From NCBI RefSeq assembly GCF_000340215.1, contig NW_006921537.1, positions 957,011-1,021,010 on the forward strand: a stretch of DNA of 64,000 bases, given 5' to 3'. This DNA comes from Pseudocercospora fijiensis CIRAD86 (lineage: Eukaryota > Ascomycota > Dothideomycetes > Mycosphaerellales > Mycosphaerellaceae). Shown here piece by piece: positions 41,300 through 54,209 of the stretch. The position numbers and the translations under genes were made by a program. Numbering within the stretch: the first letter of the stretch is position 1; every line of letters starts with the position of its first letter. The notes under the pieces were generated by a model. The model was not told the origin of the DNA. It saw nothing but the letters and a program-made list of their open reading frames with translations, and ran no database searches.

Positions 41300-43138
41300 G
41301 CCTCTCGAGAGCCCTCTATAGTACCGAGCGACTTCTATCGTAACGACTCGCTAGCTATTAATACCTTATCTCGTGCTAAAGTTAAGGCATAACAAGCAGC
41401 CGTTAACTATACTAATAATATTGCTGCCGCTTAAAGAGCCGCTATAGCGAGAGCGGCTTAGTTTAAGGTATAAGAAGAGATAGTAGCGAAGCCGTCGATC
41501 GAGCGTCTATCGGCACCTTCGGACACTCCGCAACCGCGTACGCTAGTACCGAGTAAGATACCTACGCCTAGCGATATAGCAAGTTAAGCGGCTAGTCGAT
41601 TAAAGAAGAAAAGCGCTTCTTAGCGGCGGAAGACTGCTATCGCTACGCTTAAAGAAGAGGGTAGAATAGTAACTAGAGATATAGGTAGAGACGGCCGCAA
41701 TATAGCGAATAGTAGACTTCTAGTACTAATACCGTATACTAGTAGAAAAGGCAGATTAGACGACGAGGCGTTATTGCTATTAGCACGCACTTATAACGAC
41801 AATTAGCATTAATTTAGAGACGGCTTCTAGAACGTTATAACGGCTCTCTTCTAGTCGAATAGCGGACCTGTCTATAATAGTCTCGACCGTATAATAAAGA
41901 CTTACGAGACATAGTAGCGTATTTACTTCGCTAATCTGTCCGAGACTAGCACTAAGAACGAGACTAATATAAGTATAGCAATAAAGGATTAGATAGCGTT
42001 TAAGGATAGGAAGAAATAGGAAGAAGTCGACTATAAGAAGATAGTATAGGTAGTAACTAAAGAAGTAGCAAAGTCGCAGATTAAGCGTGCGAAGATAATA
42101 GTTAGATAAGGAGATAAGAAGACAGTAGATACGCTATTAGATAATAACGAGGTTGTAGAAGATTAAGACCTAACTATAGATTATTCGGACGAAGATATAA
42201 GCGACTTCGATAACACTACCGACGAAGACGACTCTCGCTTAACAATACCGCCGCTAGTACGACTAAACTTCAATCGTAGGTCTTTATTAAGTGCAACTCC
42301 GACTCTAACTCTATTAGGTAAAAGAGATAGGTCTACGAGTGTATAGTTAGCGCGTAGATAGAAGAAGCGTAAGAAGCCGGTTAACGACAAGTCGACTAAC
42401 TTGCGGCCGGATTTAAAGAAGTTAATAAGTTATATAGCTTCTCGTACGGATAGTAGCGCATAGTAGGATATAGCAACTACGACAGCTATTGCTAAGTTAA
42501 ATAAAGGAATGCAAAAGATATAAGGAGATCTTACTATAATAATAGGATAGATAGTATAGAAGTAGAGGTAGGAGTTATAGGCGTAGGTATAAGCGCAAAT
42601 AAGTGAATTCAACCCCGAGAACTTCGACTTAGGTCCGCCGATCTAAGAAGCTTACCTTAGCTTTAGGAATAGTGCGACAATATAGTTAACATTCGGTATA
42701 TAAGGCGCAAATAAATTAGAGATATACTTTCGATAGTAGCGAAACACCTCCTATAATTAGTTTTGTTATACGGTATATATATATTATAAAATGAATTTTT
42801 GAATCTAAGTTTTAGTATCTCTATATAAACTTCTTAGTACCTCCGGCGATCTCCGTAAATGCGACTTCTATAACTTCGAGAGGCGACGAGTATACCTCGT
42901 TTATATAGCGGCAACGTTAATAGACCCCGCTATTCGGTTGTCTATAGTAAACGCTATAGTAAAGCGAATCTAATCGCTCTCTAAGTCGGTATCGTATAGA
43001 TTGTCGATGTCTAGGTACTCGTAGAGGTCCGGAGGCTTTATTAGGTATTTCTCGCTCGTTTGATTGTAACCTTCTATATAAATATAGCAGTTAGTTAATA
43101 GCGTACCGACTATTATAAAGGCTCTAACTGCCTGCTTG
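41300..43138 (+). pseudogene. Unidentified coding remnant of the second DNA transposon (left part)
   Basis: Plus-strand translation gives long charged stretches broken by TAG: DDEALLLLARTYNDN, KDRKK, KEVAKSQIKRAKIIVR, then an acidic run SDEDISDFDNTTDEDDS (near 42,181-42,240) and a basic run before NFDLGPP near 42,630. The acidic-basic organisation suggests a DNA-binding accessory or transposase N-terminal region, but I recognise no family. Beyond about 42,780 a minus-strand frame (DLYEYLDIDNLYDTDLESD, 42,960-43,050) also looks coding-like. Identity is left open. Confidence 0.4.
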
Positions 43139-43149
43139 CCTATATATAG

Positions 43150-46100
43150 ATAGATAGATATTTCATTTGCCTGTTGTAGTGCGGTAGTGCCTTTCGGCCT
43201 ATGTAGGTCTGTTTCTATATATTGTTTTAGGTAGGAAACTAACTTAGTTAGTAAAAACCTCCCTCCTGTCCTATTTATAAGTGCTAATCTTCCTCGTTTT
43301 CTTGTTTTCCTTCCTCTAGGGTATACTAGTGTTATAGTTGTTACCCTCTAACTACCTTGCCTACTGCCCTGCCCTTCTTTCCCCCTCTTCTTCCCTCCTT
43401 CTTATCTACTCCTTAGTTTCCCTTGCTAGTGCGAATTGTTATACAAATCCCTATTTAATAATCTACTTTACTATCCTCTTTAGGTCTTCTTTGCTCTAGA
43501 TTAGCTTGTCGTATTCCCTTTCTATTGCTTTTAGTCTCTAATTACTTCTACCTTCTAACTATTAAGGGTAGACTAGCAGTATATACTTAGGGTTCTAAGA
43601 TTAGTAGCTATATTAGTAAGCTCTATTTTCAATTCCTAGGACGTTTCTTCTATATAGGTAAGATCTGAGTCTAATGTATTTAGATCTGATTTAGATAGCT
43701 AGGCTTGCCTCGGCCCTATTTAGGTCCTTATAGAGCTAGTAGTTGTATTAACCAAATTTGATTAGTGCCTTTAGGGTTCCTAGTCTAACTTGTGTTTTGT
43801 TCTATTCCTGCTCCTATAGGTGTCTAGCAATTGATTCTACTAGGCTTTGTTTCTCTCCCTTTAGCTTGTCTTCCTTTAGCCTTATATTTAGTCCCTAAAG
43901 CTCTTTCTCTAGCATTTCTCTTATTAAGACTCTATATTGCTCTAGGTCTTTGACTTTTTAGGGAGTTATTTATAGTCTATCTCGCCTCCTAGTCCTAATA
44001 TACTAGGCTTTTATCTTGTCTAGTGCCTTTTAGATAGTCTGTTAGGCTAGGTATTCTATTGTCTTTGCTGTATATTGGTGTCTTAGTCCCTTAAAGTATT
44101 GTTTAACTAGTAGGATCCCTAATTCTATCTCTACTACCCTTATTAGTGTAGTTTTGTATACTCCTAGGATTTTCTTTAGGCTTTAGGTTTAGGACCTACT
44201 AACTGGTTGCTTAATCCTCTTTAGTATCTTCTCCTAGGCTGTCTATATCTATGCTCTATATAGTATTGCTAGCTTGACAATTGCTTTATACACAACTTTA
44301 GCTTTCTCGAATATAGCCCCCTATATAGAGGCTATAAGCCTATTAATAGATTGTATATTAGTATCTGCCCTCTACTTTGCCTTCTTTACTTATAGTCCCT
44401 AATTCAGTTTTAGATCTAGCTAGATCCTTAGTACCCTAAGCTCTACTAATAGTTAGGTTTTAAAGCCTTAGATAGTGATTGATTGCTTTATATTGTAGGT
44501 TGATTTAGCCTTACTAAAGTGGATAAGCTAGTACTTTTCTAGGGCGAATTTTGCTCTATACCTCCTTGCCTATTTTTTATACTCCTAGTGCTTCTCTTCT
44601 AGGATCTTGTAGTTGGTTTCTATTGTCTTAGACTAGGCTAGGATGTTTGTATTATCTATAAACCCTAATGCTAATGTGTTTTTTAATTCTAGGAGTAGGA
44701 GTAGGTCTGCTATAAAGAGAAGGAAGAGGATTAGGGAGAGTATTAATCCTTAGGGGATTCCCTTTTTAGTTAGCATTAGGTCTAATTTGAATTTGCCTAG
44801 AATAAGCTATATTAATCTTTCCTATAGGAAGGACTAGATAAATTGGACTATCTAGTTTAGTATAGCTTTCTGTTTAAGTATATATAGGAGCCTTTCGTAG
44901 GAGACATTGTTAAAAGCTCCTAAGATATTAAGGGAGAGGAGGGTTGCTACCTGATTTTGACTATAGTGCTAGATATACTTGATCTGTTCTGTAATTAGTT
45001 CTATAGCTATTAGTATTGACCTCTTCTTTCTTCCTCCTATCTAGCCTTTAGGAAGGATATTCCTTTCCTCGGTAAAGGTTGTTAGCCTTTTAGCGACAAT
45101 TTTTTCTAGTACCTTACCTATTATATTAAGTAGGGCTATTAGTCTATAGGCCTTAAGCTATATATAGTCTTCCTTCTAGGGCTTCCTTAGCACTACTATT
45201 AGGGACTTCCTAAATAGTCTTAGATAGTATCCTAGTGCTAGGCTTTATAAAAAGATATTAGCGAGTACTAGGGCTAGCTCCTTCCTATATGCTTTTAGAA
45301 GTTTGTTATAGATCTTGTCTTCTCCTAGTGCCTTATTGCTTAGAATTTTCTTTAGGACCCTTTTAATAGTTTCGGGTTTGACCTAGGTGTCTCTTAGTAT
45401 ACCTAGTAGTAGAGTCTCTTGTTCTTCCTCCTTTATATCTAATAGGTCTGCTTATACTTTTCTATAGAAGAAGTGTTAGCCTAGGGCTCTTACTTTCCCT
45501 TCTATTGTAGTCTATATTTGTCCTTATTAGTCTATAATGTCCGGGAATTGTAGTAGTATATCCTTATCCTGTTTAGGTCTCCTTACCTATTTAGCTATCC
45601 TCTATATCTCCTCTAGTTTCTTTATAATTATTCCTATTATAGATCTCTATTCTTGTATCTTGTCTTTCTTAATCTAGATCTTCTTTTCCTAGCAGGCTCT
45701 ATTATAGTTGTCCTATACTTCCTAGGTATAGGTTTGTATCTACTGCCTCCTAGCCTTCCTTACTACTTTAACCTTCCTTATATACTTACTAGTCTAGTAT
45801 AGTTGCTAGTATAGTAAATGTTTCTTTGCTAGGATATGCTTTCTAGCTACCTGTTTTAGGATTCCTATTAGTTCTTCTACTGCCTTATTAATATCCTCTA
45901 GCCTTAGTAGGTACTTTGTTAAGAGTTCCTCTAGTTTTAGGTCCCTTTCTAGTTCCTCCCTAATCCTGCCTTATTAGGTACCCTTCTAGTTGAGCTTCTC
46001 CTCTAGTTCCCTTTCCTAATTAGCTTAGACATTTAGCTTAATCTGTACCGGGAAGTAGTCTAATAATTCTTCTAGTTCCTAGTTGATCCTGTATCTTATA

Positions 46101-48046
46101 ATCCTGTTCCTAATCTAATATAATACAAAGTATAGGTCTAGTGTGCTGCTACTTCCTCTTGCCTCCTAAGTAATTAGTCCCTTTAGGGTAACAATTTCTA
46201 TTCCTTCCCTCTCTAATATATTAATTAGTCTTCCTACTAGGAAGTAGTAAGCTAGGGTAAAGTCTAAGCCCTAGAGGGGGTAGTAGAGGTTGAAATCCCT
46301 AAGTAGGATTTAGTAGGTGTTCCCCTAGATAACTCTAGGTAGTCTTTCTAGGGTTTTTAGTTAGGTACTGCTTCTTAAGTCTAGTAGTAGGTTGTATATA
46401 TAGTAGACTTAGAGTATACCTTAGGATGTCTCTACTTAAACTAATGTTAGGTCCCTATCCTCCTATAGTATAGCCTACTAGGTTTCTATATCTATCTCCT
46501 TGCTAATATAGATGCATATCCTTAGGGCTCCCTAGTTATAGATAATTGGGTAGTATCTTAGGTCTTTAACTGTTGCTAGTCTCTTTGTATATAGGTTAAG
46601 CTAGGGCTCTTAGATTGCAATAATGTAATATTCTTTTAGGTTTAGTGCTTAAAGGAAGCTCCTCTATACCTTGTCTTTGCTCTTATTAATATTATACTAT
46701 ATAATATTCAGTAATATTGCAATATTTATTGAGTTTTATCTATATTATTTCCCTATAGGTTTTCCTTTAGTCTTCCCTTACTTTAGACTAATATTTGACT
46801 AAGCTTTGTCTGCCCTGCTTCCTTTCCTATAATGTTAGGGTATCTTAGTCTCCCTGGTTGCTAGTGACTCTCTTATGCTAGTAAGGCCCTAAATGTAAAC
46901 CTATTATCTTATCTAGACCTCTTTTATAGCACTTAGCTAGGTTGCTTCTATACCTAGCTACCCTAGCTTATTGTATATCTTTTTGGTGTATTAATTCTAG
47001 CTTCCTTTGCCTTCCTAGCTGCCTATATTCTTACTAGGCATTCCTTCGCCTAAGAGGGGTGTCTTTTAGTATAGTATATATATCTTGCTTCTCCCTTGTA
47101 TACTTTGCATTCTTTAACCTAGTAATCCCCTATACAATAGGAGCAGGTATTAGTTGTTTTTATATACTTAGCTACTAAGTGTCTGTAGTGTTGATATTTG
47201 AAGCACTGTATTATCCTATAGTTGCTTCTATATATCTCTGTTTCTAATCTTTTAAAGTCCTAGAACAACCCCTAGTCTAGTACTATATTGGCTTACTCTA
47301 TACTCCCTATCTAGATAATTAGGGAAGACTGCTTCTTAGTCTCTTCGATTTTCCTTTTAATCTATGCTACTTTTGTAATCTTAAGGCCTAAGTATATAGC
47401 TTAGTTTTGTCTCTATAGGCTCTTAATATCCTATTCTTCCTTAAAGCTTCTTATTATGCTATAGGCTATAATTATAAATTGCTATTAGGAGACCTTTACT
47501 GTTTTCCCTATCTTAGTTGTCTATTCTTTTTGTGTTTCTAGCTTCTTTTTGTCCTGCTCTTATACTATAAACAGCTTAATTACTCCTTTACCTTCGTTCC
47601 TAGCCCTAATTACCTCTTTAACTACAATTCTTTCTATAATCTCTTTCCCTAAAAGTCCTTAGATTTCCTTTTGCTCCTATAGGTCCGTAATATAGACTCT
47701 AACTACTGTCCTCGGGGGTTTTAGCGCCTCCTAACTAGCTACTGCTACCTAGGTACGGTAGTTTAGGCTTGTCTCCTATTGTTTCTTCGTAATCTTTACT
47801 GCGACTGTATTAGCTACCTTTGTAATAACGTAGCTTGCCTAGTTATAGATTGCTTTTAGTCCTCTAAGGAGTTCTGAGATTATTATCCTATATGCCCTCT
47901 TAGGGGTTCTTCTATCTTCCGCCTTTAGTACCTCCTCTGCCTTAGTATATAGTGCTTTCTATTTGTCCTCCCTTCCTTCTTAACTGTCTTCCCTTCGTTT
48001 CTAGTTGTTCGCTACTATTTTTTTTCCCTTCTTTCTAGTAGTCTTT
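43150..48046 (-). mobile_element. LINE retrotransposon (Tad/I-like), nearly full length, mutated on one strand
   Basis: An 11-bp duplication CCTATATATAG flanks it (43139-43149 and 48047-48057). On the minus strand, order is: gag with a CCHC-like knuckle (CFKYQHYRH near 47,190), an endonuclease domain (about 46,000-46,700; ILLRDFNLYYP), then reverse transcriptase with LIALLNIIGKVLEKIVAKRL, LLSLNILGAFNNVSYERLL, KKGIPQGLILSLILFLLFIA and GFIDNTNILA (44,600-45,150). The catalytic DD appears as D-N through TG to TA. The 3' end carries a short TATC-type simple-repeat tail instead of poly(A). Stops are almost all at expected Trp codons, while Gln and His codons survive. Confidence 0.85.
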
Positions 48047-48057
48047 CCTATATATAG

Positions 48058-49240
48058 CTGCCTAGCAAAGGTGTTATATATCTAAAGGCGTATAGTTTAA
48101 CCGAATACGTACTCGACGGAAATACGTAGACTAGCGAGGTATTTATTAAACTTCCGTTACTTAGTAGTAAGCATCTTGCGGCTAAGATAATGCTTATAAG
48201 GAGCTATTATTCCGAAGGCACTATAGTATACTAGATTACTATAAAGATATAGCATTCTACGGCCGGTACGAGGGTCTATTATTCTTCGAAGCCGGCGTAT
48301 AACGCCTAAAGTCTTATACATCTCCTAATCGTTATTAGAGCTATTATATAGCCCTATTATCGAAGATATAATGCCGTCTAGTATAACAATACCTTAGTAC
48401 TTACTACTATGCTCTTTCTTATGCCTAGAATACTGCTTTCTTTAACCGATAGTAAGTCGATAGAATCCTTAGAAATAACCGTTAACAAAGCCCTAAATCT
48501 ACCCTTCTAAGCTAGCTCTTCTTATTACCTTAGTAAAGTATTTAAGGCGACTATAGCTTCGCAATCGTAGGTGCTATTCGATAAGATATCCGAAGCGCCG
48601 TACGAGATAGTCGATTATGTCTATAAAGACGATACTTAGGTACGACTCGTAGTTGCTAAAAAGAGGGCAAGCGATAGCCTATTAAGAAGGCTAGGTAAGG
48701 CGCTATAATACTATATAGAGCGTATATTCCGGGCTCGGTTTAATGCTATTACAGAAGTTAATAGTAGCAATATCTAATACCTCTACTAGTTCCTTAATCT
48801 AGACTTTACTAAACCTAAGGCAATATTATTAGTTAGCTTAGCGACGACGAGGTGCTACTATACTTTAACTTCTAACTTAACTTCCTATACTAATATTCTA
48901 CGCACCTATAGTATAGCGGAAACTACGACTTCGGCTAGCTATCTAGTATCTACTCGAAGAACTCGTACTCGGTAAGCTCTCGTTTCTACTATAGCGGCTT
49001 ATTTAATTCGAACACTATTACTACGAGAACGATAAAGATTAATATCTCTTCGTCTTCCGGCGTTATATTAGCGAGTTTGCGATACCTCGAAAGTAGTTAC
49101 CTTTCTAGCCTATACTCGAAGCTAGGCGCGCCTCGAAAACGCGATATTTATACGGTTATACGCGACTAAAAAGAGACAGCTCGGGAACGTACGGTTTATT
49201 GCTATATAGAGCTACTCCGACGGCTCGTACGACTATATCC
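48058..49240 (+). pseudogene. Unidentified coding remnant of the second DNA transposon (right part)
   Basis: Plus-strand translation after the LINE shows pieces such as ISEAPYEIVDYVYKDDT, VRLVVAKKRASDSLLRRLGK, YYIERIFRARFNAITEVN and LNLDFTKPKAILLVSLATTR, broken by TAG. This is presumably the continuation of the frame interrupted at 43,139. No family is recognised. Confidence 0.35.
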
Positions 49241-49292
49241 GTAGACCTACCTAAAGGTGTTAGTATAGGCGTAATAAGTGGCTAAAACGCTC

Positions 49293-50169
49293 TAGTCTAG
49301 CGAGCGCCTACAACAGCCATCGTGCCGGTAGTGCTATGCCATGCCGTTTCCGAAATAGTCTGCATGAAAACGCAGAAGCTTGTTATGATAATCGTGGCAC
49401 TGGCACCTGATGTCCTCGCCGTCGCCCCCTCCCCGCCGTACCTGGGCGGGAGAACGAGCCGCGCATTGGACGGGAACTAATAGCACGACTCGTCGTCCTC
49501 GTCGTCCTCGTCGTCCTCCTCCTCCCTCCTCCTTCCGTCTCACACCGACGTCCCCCCGTCGCGACCGCTGCTCAGTTATTCCATGTTGTCGTGTTGTGCG
49601 GCGACTGCGAGCTGCGAGCCGAAGCCAAAGCTGAAACAAAGCGAAAAGTCAGCGAAACACTCCCTGGGAGGCACGACTGAGCTCGGAGCATAGTGCACTG
49701 CGCCAGCCAGTGCGGTGCGCAGTTGGCACGCACGCACCACTCATCTAATAACTTGCATCCCCGCCGCAGAGGAGCAATCTGCCTCTGTGCAGCTCTTCCC
49801 GACCCGACAACGACATCATCTGCGCTCGAGCGCATCACTCACCTCCCCTCCTCCTCCTCCGGACCTCCGCCTCCCACTGCCCAGCGCGACCACCGCCAGC
49901 ATCAACGTCCCCCCACCCATTCCGCGCACGTTCCCCCGGATGCTACTGCGGGCTCGCTCGCCTTTGTGTCTGTGCCATTGTGCGTGTTTCAAGGGACATT
50001 GAGACACGAGACTATTCGTGTCTGCGCAGCCGAGACGCTGGTCTGGTCGGCTCTTGCCGCATTCCATAGACCTCTTTGTTCAACCTCGCCGTTGGCCGAG
50101 CGCGAGATTGCGACGATTTCGAACGAGAACAAGAGACGTTGACCGTCGCTCGTCCGCACCGCTCACACT
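49293..50169. promoter_or_regulatory. Upstream region of the RasGAP gene, pyrimidine-rich
   Basis: The sequence switches abruptly from RIP-mutated to GC-rich at the transposon end. It contains long C/T tracts (TCGTCCTCGTCGTCCTCC near 49,492; CTCCCCTCCTCCTCCTCC near 49,842), typical of promoters and long 5' leaders of fungal signalling genes. Frames in it are Arg/Pro/Ser-rich and look like chance openings. The transposon border lies about 880 bp from the ATG. Confidence 0.5.
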
Positions 50170-52685
50170 ATGGCCGTCTCTATGCTCCATAACCCGTCCC
50201 GCGCATCGACCTCCTCCGCAGGCTCCAGCTTCGTCCCAGTCACGCGCCAGAACACCATGAGCTCTCAAGAGGGTTCGCGCTCCATGCGCACCTCAAAACG
50301 ATACTCGGTCACGGCACTGTACATGTCGATGAACCAAAACCAAAGAGATCTGGAGATTGAGGACGACCTAGCAAGAGGTGAGTGGGTGGGCAGCGTGAGC
50401 CGCTCAAGCCTCCCTCGTAGTAAGCAGGAACTAACAAGGTACAGCCCAGAAAGCACTCAGAGACCTCAAGGCGAAGATATCATCTCAGTCCAAGAAGAAC
50501 TTTGTGCTGGAGAAAGATGTGCGCTATCTCGATTCGCGGATAGCACTGCTCGTGCAAAATCGCATGGCCCTAGAAGAGGTCCGTGCATTCCAGTCAACGA
50601 TCGACGTGCTACGTCTACTGACTGCTACCTAGAAAGAAGAAGTCGCCAGCCACTTGGACGATTCTGTCGACCTCACCGAGGGCTCATTCCCAAACGATGA
50701 GAAGACGCAGAAATATGGCAACCTCATGTTTTTGCTCCAAAGCGAACCCCGACATATCGCGCATTTGTGTCGACTTGTCACAATGGCCGAGATCGACCAG
50801 CTATTGCAAACAGTCATGTTCACGATATACGGTAATCAGTACGAGAGCCGAGAAGAGCATTTACTTCTTACTATGTTTCAAGTGAGTAATGGCATGGCAT
50901 TTTCGACAAGGCGAATACTGATGAAAGCAGTCTGTTTTGACATTCCAATTCGATAACACACCCGACTATTCATCATTACTTCGAGCAAACACTCCAGTAT
51001 CACGAATGATGACCACATATACACGCAGAGGACCGGGACAAAGCTATCTGAAGACAGTGCTCGCCGAAAGAATCAACTCGTTAATCGAGATTAAGGATCT
51101 AGACCTTGAGATCAACCCTCTCAAGGTCTACGAAAGCATGATCGACAAAATAGAGGCGGATGGAGGAAATATGCCACAAAGTCTGCCCAAAGGCATCACC
51201 GCGGAGCAGGCTGCAGCGAACGAGAATGTCCAGCGCATTATTGCGCCACGCATCGATATGCTCATCGAAATTGCCACTTCATTCCTGGACACCATCATCG
51301 ATGGCCTCGAGGAAACTCCGTATGGTATTCGATGGATATGCAAGCAGATACGAAGTCTCACGAGACGAAAGTATCCGGATGCTCAGGAGCAAACAATCTG
51401 CACACTCATTGGAGGTTTCTTCTTCCTGCGCTTCATCAACCCAGCGATCGTCACACCAAGGTCATACATGCTCATCGAACAAACTCCAGCCGAGAACCCC
51501 AAGAGGACATTGACATATGTCGCAAAGATGCTGCAGAACTTGGCCAACAAGCCCAGCTATGCAAAGGAGCCGTACATGCAAAAGCTTCAACCTTTCATTC
51601 AGCAAAACAAGGAACGCATCAACAAGTTCATGATGGAATTGTGCGAGGTTCAGGACTTCTACGAAACACTGGAGATGGACAATTATGTAGCTCTTTCCAA
51701 GAAAGACCTCGAGCTCTCCATCACCCTGAATGAGGTATACGCCATGCACGCTCTCCTGGAAAGGCATCAAGTGGAGATCGCAAAGGAGGAAAGCACACAT
51801 CTCAGTCAGCTCCTAGCTGAGCTCGGTCCGGCACCAGCACAGCTACCAAGAAAGGACAACAGGGCGATCAATCTACCCCTGTACAGCAAATGGGAAACAT
51901 CTCTTGACGACTTTACGGCGGCTCTCGATATCACACAGGAAGAAGTCTACTTCATGGAAGCGAAGTCGACTTTTGTTTTGATACTACGATCCCTACCAGC
52001 GAATTCGGCAGTCCTGCGGCGGCCTTTGCGCTTGGACAGAGTTGCAGAAGCTGCTGCAACGACGAAGAATGACTCCGTGATGGTTCGCAAGGGTATCAGA
52101 GCTATGGAATTGCTCAATCAGCTGCAAGAGCTAGGCATCATTGATAAGGACGACAGTTATGCCGTGCTCAGAGACGAGATCGAACAAGAACTAATCCATC
52201 TCGGTTCTCTCAAAGACAAGGTGGTGGCGGAGACGGACAAACTGGAAGAGGTGTTCAAGACCATCCGTGATCACAACCAATACCTCGTAAGTCAGCTGGA
52301 GACGTACAAGAGCTACCTTCACAACGTAAGGGGGCAATCAGAAGGCACGTCGAAGCGAAACCAAAGCGCCAAGCTGCTTGGCCCGTACAAATTTACTCAT
52401 CAAGAACTGGAGAAGCAAGGCGTGATTCAAAAGAGCAACGTGCCCGAGAACCGAAGGGCGAACATCTTCTTCAACATCACAAGCCCGAGCCCTGGCACTT
52501 TCGTCATCAGCTTGCACTACAAAGGCCGCAACCGCGGTCTGCTGGAGCTCGACCTGAAGCTGGACGATCTTCTGGAAATGCAAAAGGAACAACAAGAAGA
52601 TCTCGATCTGGAATATGTGCAATTCAACGTAACCAAGGTCCTTCAATTACTGAATCGGCGGTTTGCCAGGAAGAGGACATGGTGA
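50170..52685 (+). CDS. Ras GTPase-activating protein (fungal Gap1/Sar1-like, RasGAP plus RasGAP_C)
   Basis: Exons 50170-50377, 50445-50578, 50633-50881 and 50931-52685 join in phase, coding 781 residues. The N-terminal 100 residues are Ser-rich, then predicted helix ([20 protein letters not shown]). The RasGAP domain follows: [56 protein letters not shown] and the hallmark [17 protein letters not shown] long helical region leads to a C-terminal RasGAP_C domain ([20 protein letters not shown], then [20 protein letters not shown]), as in IQGAP-related GAPs and S. pombe Gap1. It should switch off Ras at the membrane in morphogenesis and mating. The second intron uses GTCCGT; without it the frame stops at TAG. 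The stop at 52683 is followed by GTGAGT-like sequence, but splicing there gives no extension. Confidence 0.9.
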
Positions 52686-53707
52686 GTGTCGGCTTTCAGA
52701 TAATCAGGCGGAGTGGTGCTAACGAATCATAGATCTGGCATATTTGTACGACTATTCTTCATCATTCAAGCGTTATTGCTGGTTGCGACGGCAAGTGGGA
52801 GGCTGTCTGAGCAGATTTCACAAGAGGAGGCGGTTGTTGTAGAATGGATGGCCGGAAGGGACTTGTGGCCAGTGTGTGTTTCTTTTGCGTTTATTCATTT
52901 TGTGATACCCGAATGGAAAGAAGGAGAAGGCTTGAAAAGCGTTTCTGATGATCTGTGTGTGCGACTGTATGAGTAGCAAGTTTGGCGTTGGGAAGCGGAC
53001 GGAGAAGCAAACACTATCATCATCAACACCACCAGCAGCAGTATACCCATTGCATCTACGTCCACCACAAGAACAAACGGAGGGAACTACTATTATATGA
53101 GGAGGAGAGGAGGAGAGCAATAATGTTGGGGTGAGTGGTGTAAGACAGACCCGACCGATCTGAATGCAAAGATGGAACATCCACCCTCTTTCAAGAACCG
53201 AGTAGCAGTAGCGTTCGCCGCCCGGGTGGTAGATTGTATCTCAATAGAGGCATAATCTGCTTCTCCCAATGACTCCCATTGGATGTAACAGCACTCGCAG
53301 GGCTCGGAGGCTCTTACTCAGGGTATAATAATATCGCCGGAACTTTGAAAGAGGGTGTATGTCGTCCTGCTTTCCCTTACGGATAATCTTGGGTTCAAGG
53401 CAACCGAGTGTTGTGCAGCAGGGCGTAGCTCTCTTGTTCGTGCACTGTCTACCAATCAAATCATATGCTGCTGCACTGCGGCAAACAGGCATCAAGGTTT
53501 ATTCTAGGCAGGTCGGGATGGATATGCCAAGTGCGTGGAGCTTCGTCACGCGCAGCAACCCGGATGGAGCTCGACCTCTGATGAGCTTCGCGGCTGACTG
53601 TCACCACTTCGGTCCCTTTGACAACTTCCTTTCCTTCCTATGACTTATTAATTTGGTACGCTAGGGGATACCTTCTACCTACATATCTACTGCAAAAAAA
53701 TATCAAC
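52686..53707. other. Intergenic region without a supported gene
   Basis: About 1 kb. A minor plus-strand frame after CATAG at 52,731 (FVRLFFIIQALLLVATASG) is hydrophobic but has no start in a good context and no partner exon. GGAGGAGAGGAGGAGAGC lies near 53,100. Nothing else is seen. Confidence 0.45.
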
Positions 53708-54209
53708 ATGTCCTCTAGCATCGCCATCGCCATACCAAAACGCAACCAGGCTGCTCAGGGTCGGAGTCAGGCCTTGGCTGGTGACTCGAGCTCCAGCTAT
53801 CCCTCATCACCATCCTCTTTCTCGCCCTCATCCTCCCTCTCAGCAAAACAAAAAAGCAAACTCCCCGTCGGCGCCCTATCTTCCTCTTCACCACCACTCA
53901 GTCCCCGACGTCCAAGTCTGCTGGGAAGTTCTCTGAGCAAGAGCGAGTACACGGTCATCAATCTCGGGGGTGGAGAGCAGAGTCTGAGATTGGTGAGTTG
54001 TGTTAAGAGTTCGCAGGGCTTTGACTGGAATCAGGGTGAGTGGAAGACGAAGTATATATAAGAGGGAAGAGGGCTGATGGGTTACAGAGCTTTTCTTGCC
54101 GTCGTATGCGAATGATGGGTATGATGGTCAGGATCTTGAGCATCGTCCTGATCCGGTTTTTGATATCGTTTTGACGGATGAGGAGGCGGAGGCGATTTTG
54201 CCGTCTTGA
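53708..54209 (+). CDS. Small hypothetical protein, 149 residues, two exons
   Basis: Exons 53708-54035 and 54088-54209 join in phase through a GTGAGT...GGTTACAG intron of 52 nt. The N-terminal 70 residues are Ser/Pro-rich and probably disordered (SSSSYPSSPSSFSPSSSLS). The second half reads SEYTVINLGGGEQSLRLVS, then GFDWNQELFLPSYANDGYDG across the splice and an acidic end (DIVLTDEEAEAILPS). The pattern F-x-W-N-x-E-L-F-L-P-S-Y with a D-E-E-A-x-A-I-L-P-S end looks like a conserved fungal motif of unknown function, but I cannot name the family. Intron and phase make the gene likely. Confidence 0.65.

Larger units (their letters stand above)
40927..49292. mobile_element. DNA transposon with long inverted ends and TA target duplication, RIP-mutated, split by a LINE
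   Basis: The left end GAGCGTTTTAGCCACTTGTT and the inverted right end GAGCGTTTTAGCCACTTATT agree for about 40 bp through ACGCCTAxACxAACACCTT, then resume at TAGGTAGGTCT. TA lies on each side (40925-40926, 49293-49294), as for Tc1/mariner-like elements. Without the LINE the body is about 3.5 kb. Its coding remnants (41,300-42,780 and 48,060-49,240) do not match a transposase I can name, so the superfamily rests on ends and TA only. The left end carries an extra segment of about 90 bp with a perfect hairpin. The body is TA-rich and CA/TG-poor, like the first block. Confidence 0.7.

Noticed and set aside
27280..49292. Use of TAG as a sense codon in the AT-rich blocks
   Set aside because: TAG at Trp and Gln positions is fully explained by RIP, and flanking core genes use the standard code.
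52713..52976. Hydrophobic plus-strand frame as an extra RasGAP exon
   Set aside because: Splicing from GTGAGT at 52,682 to CATAG creates an immediate stop, so it cannot extend the RasGAP.
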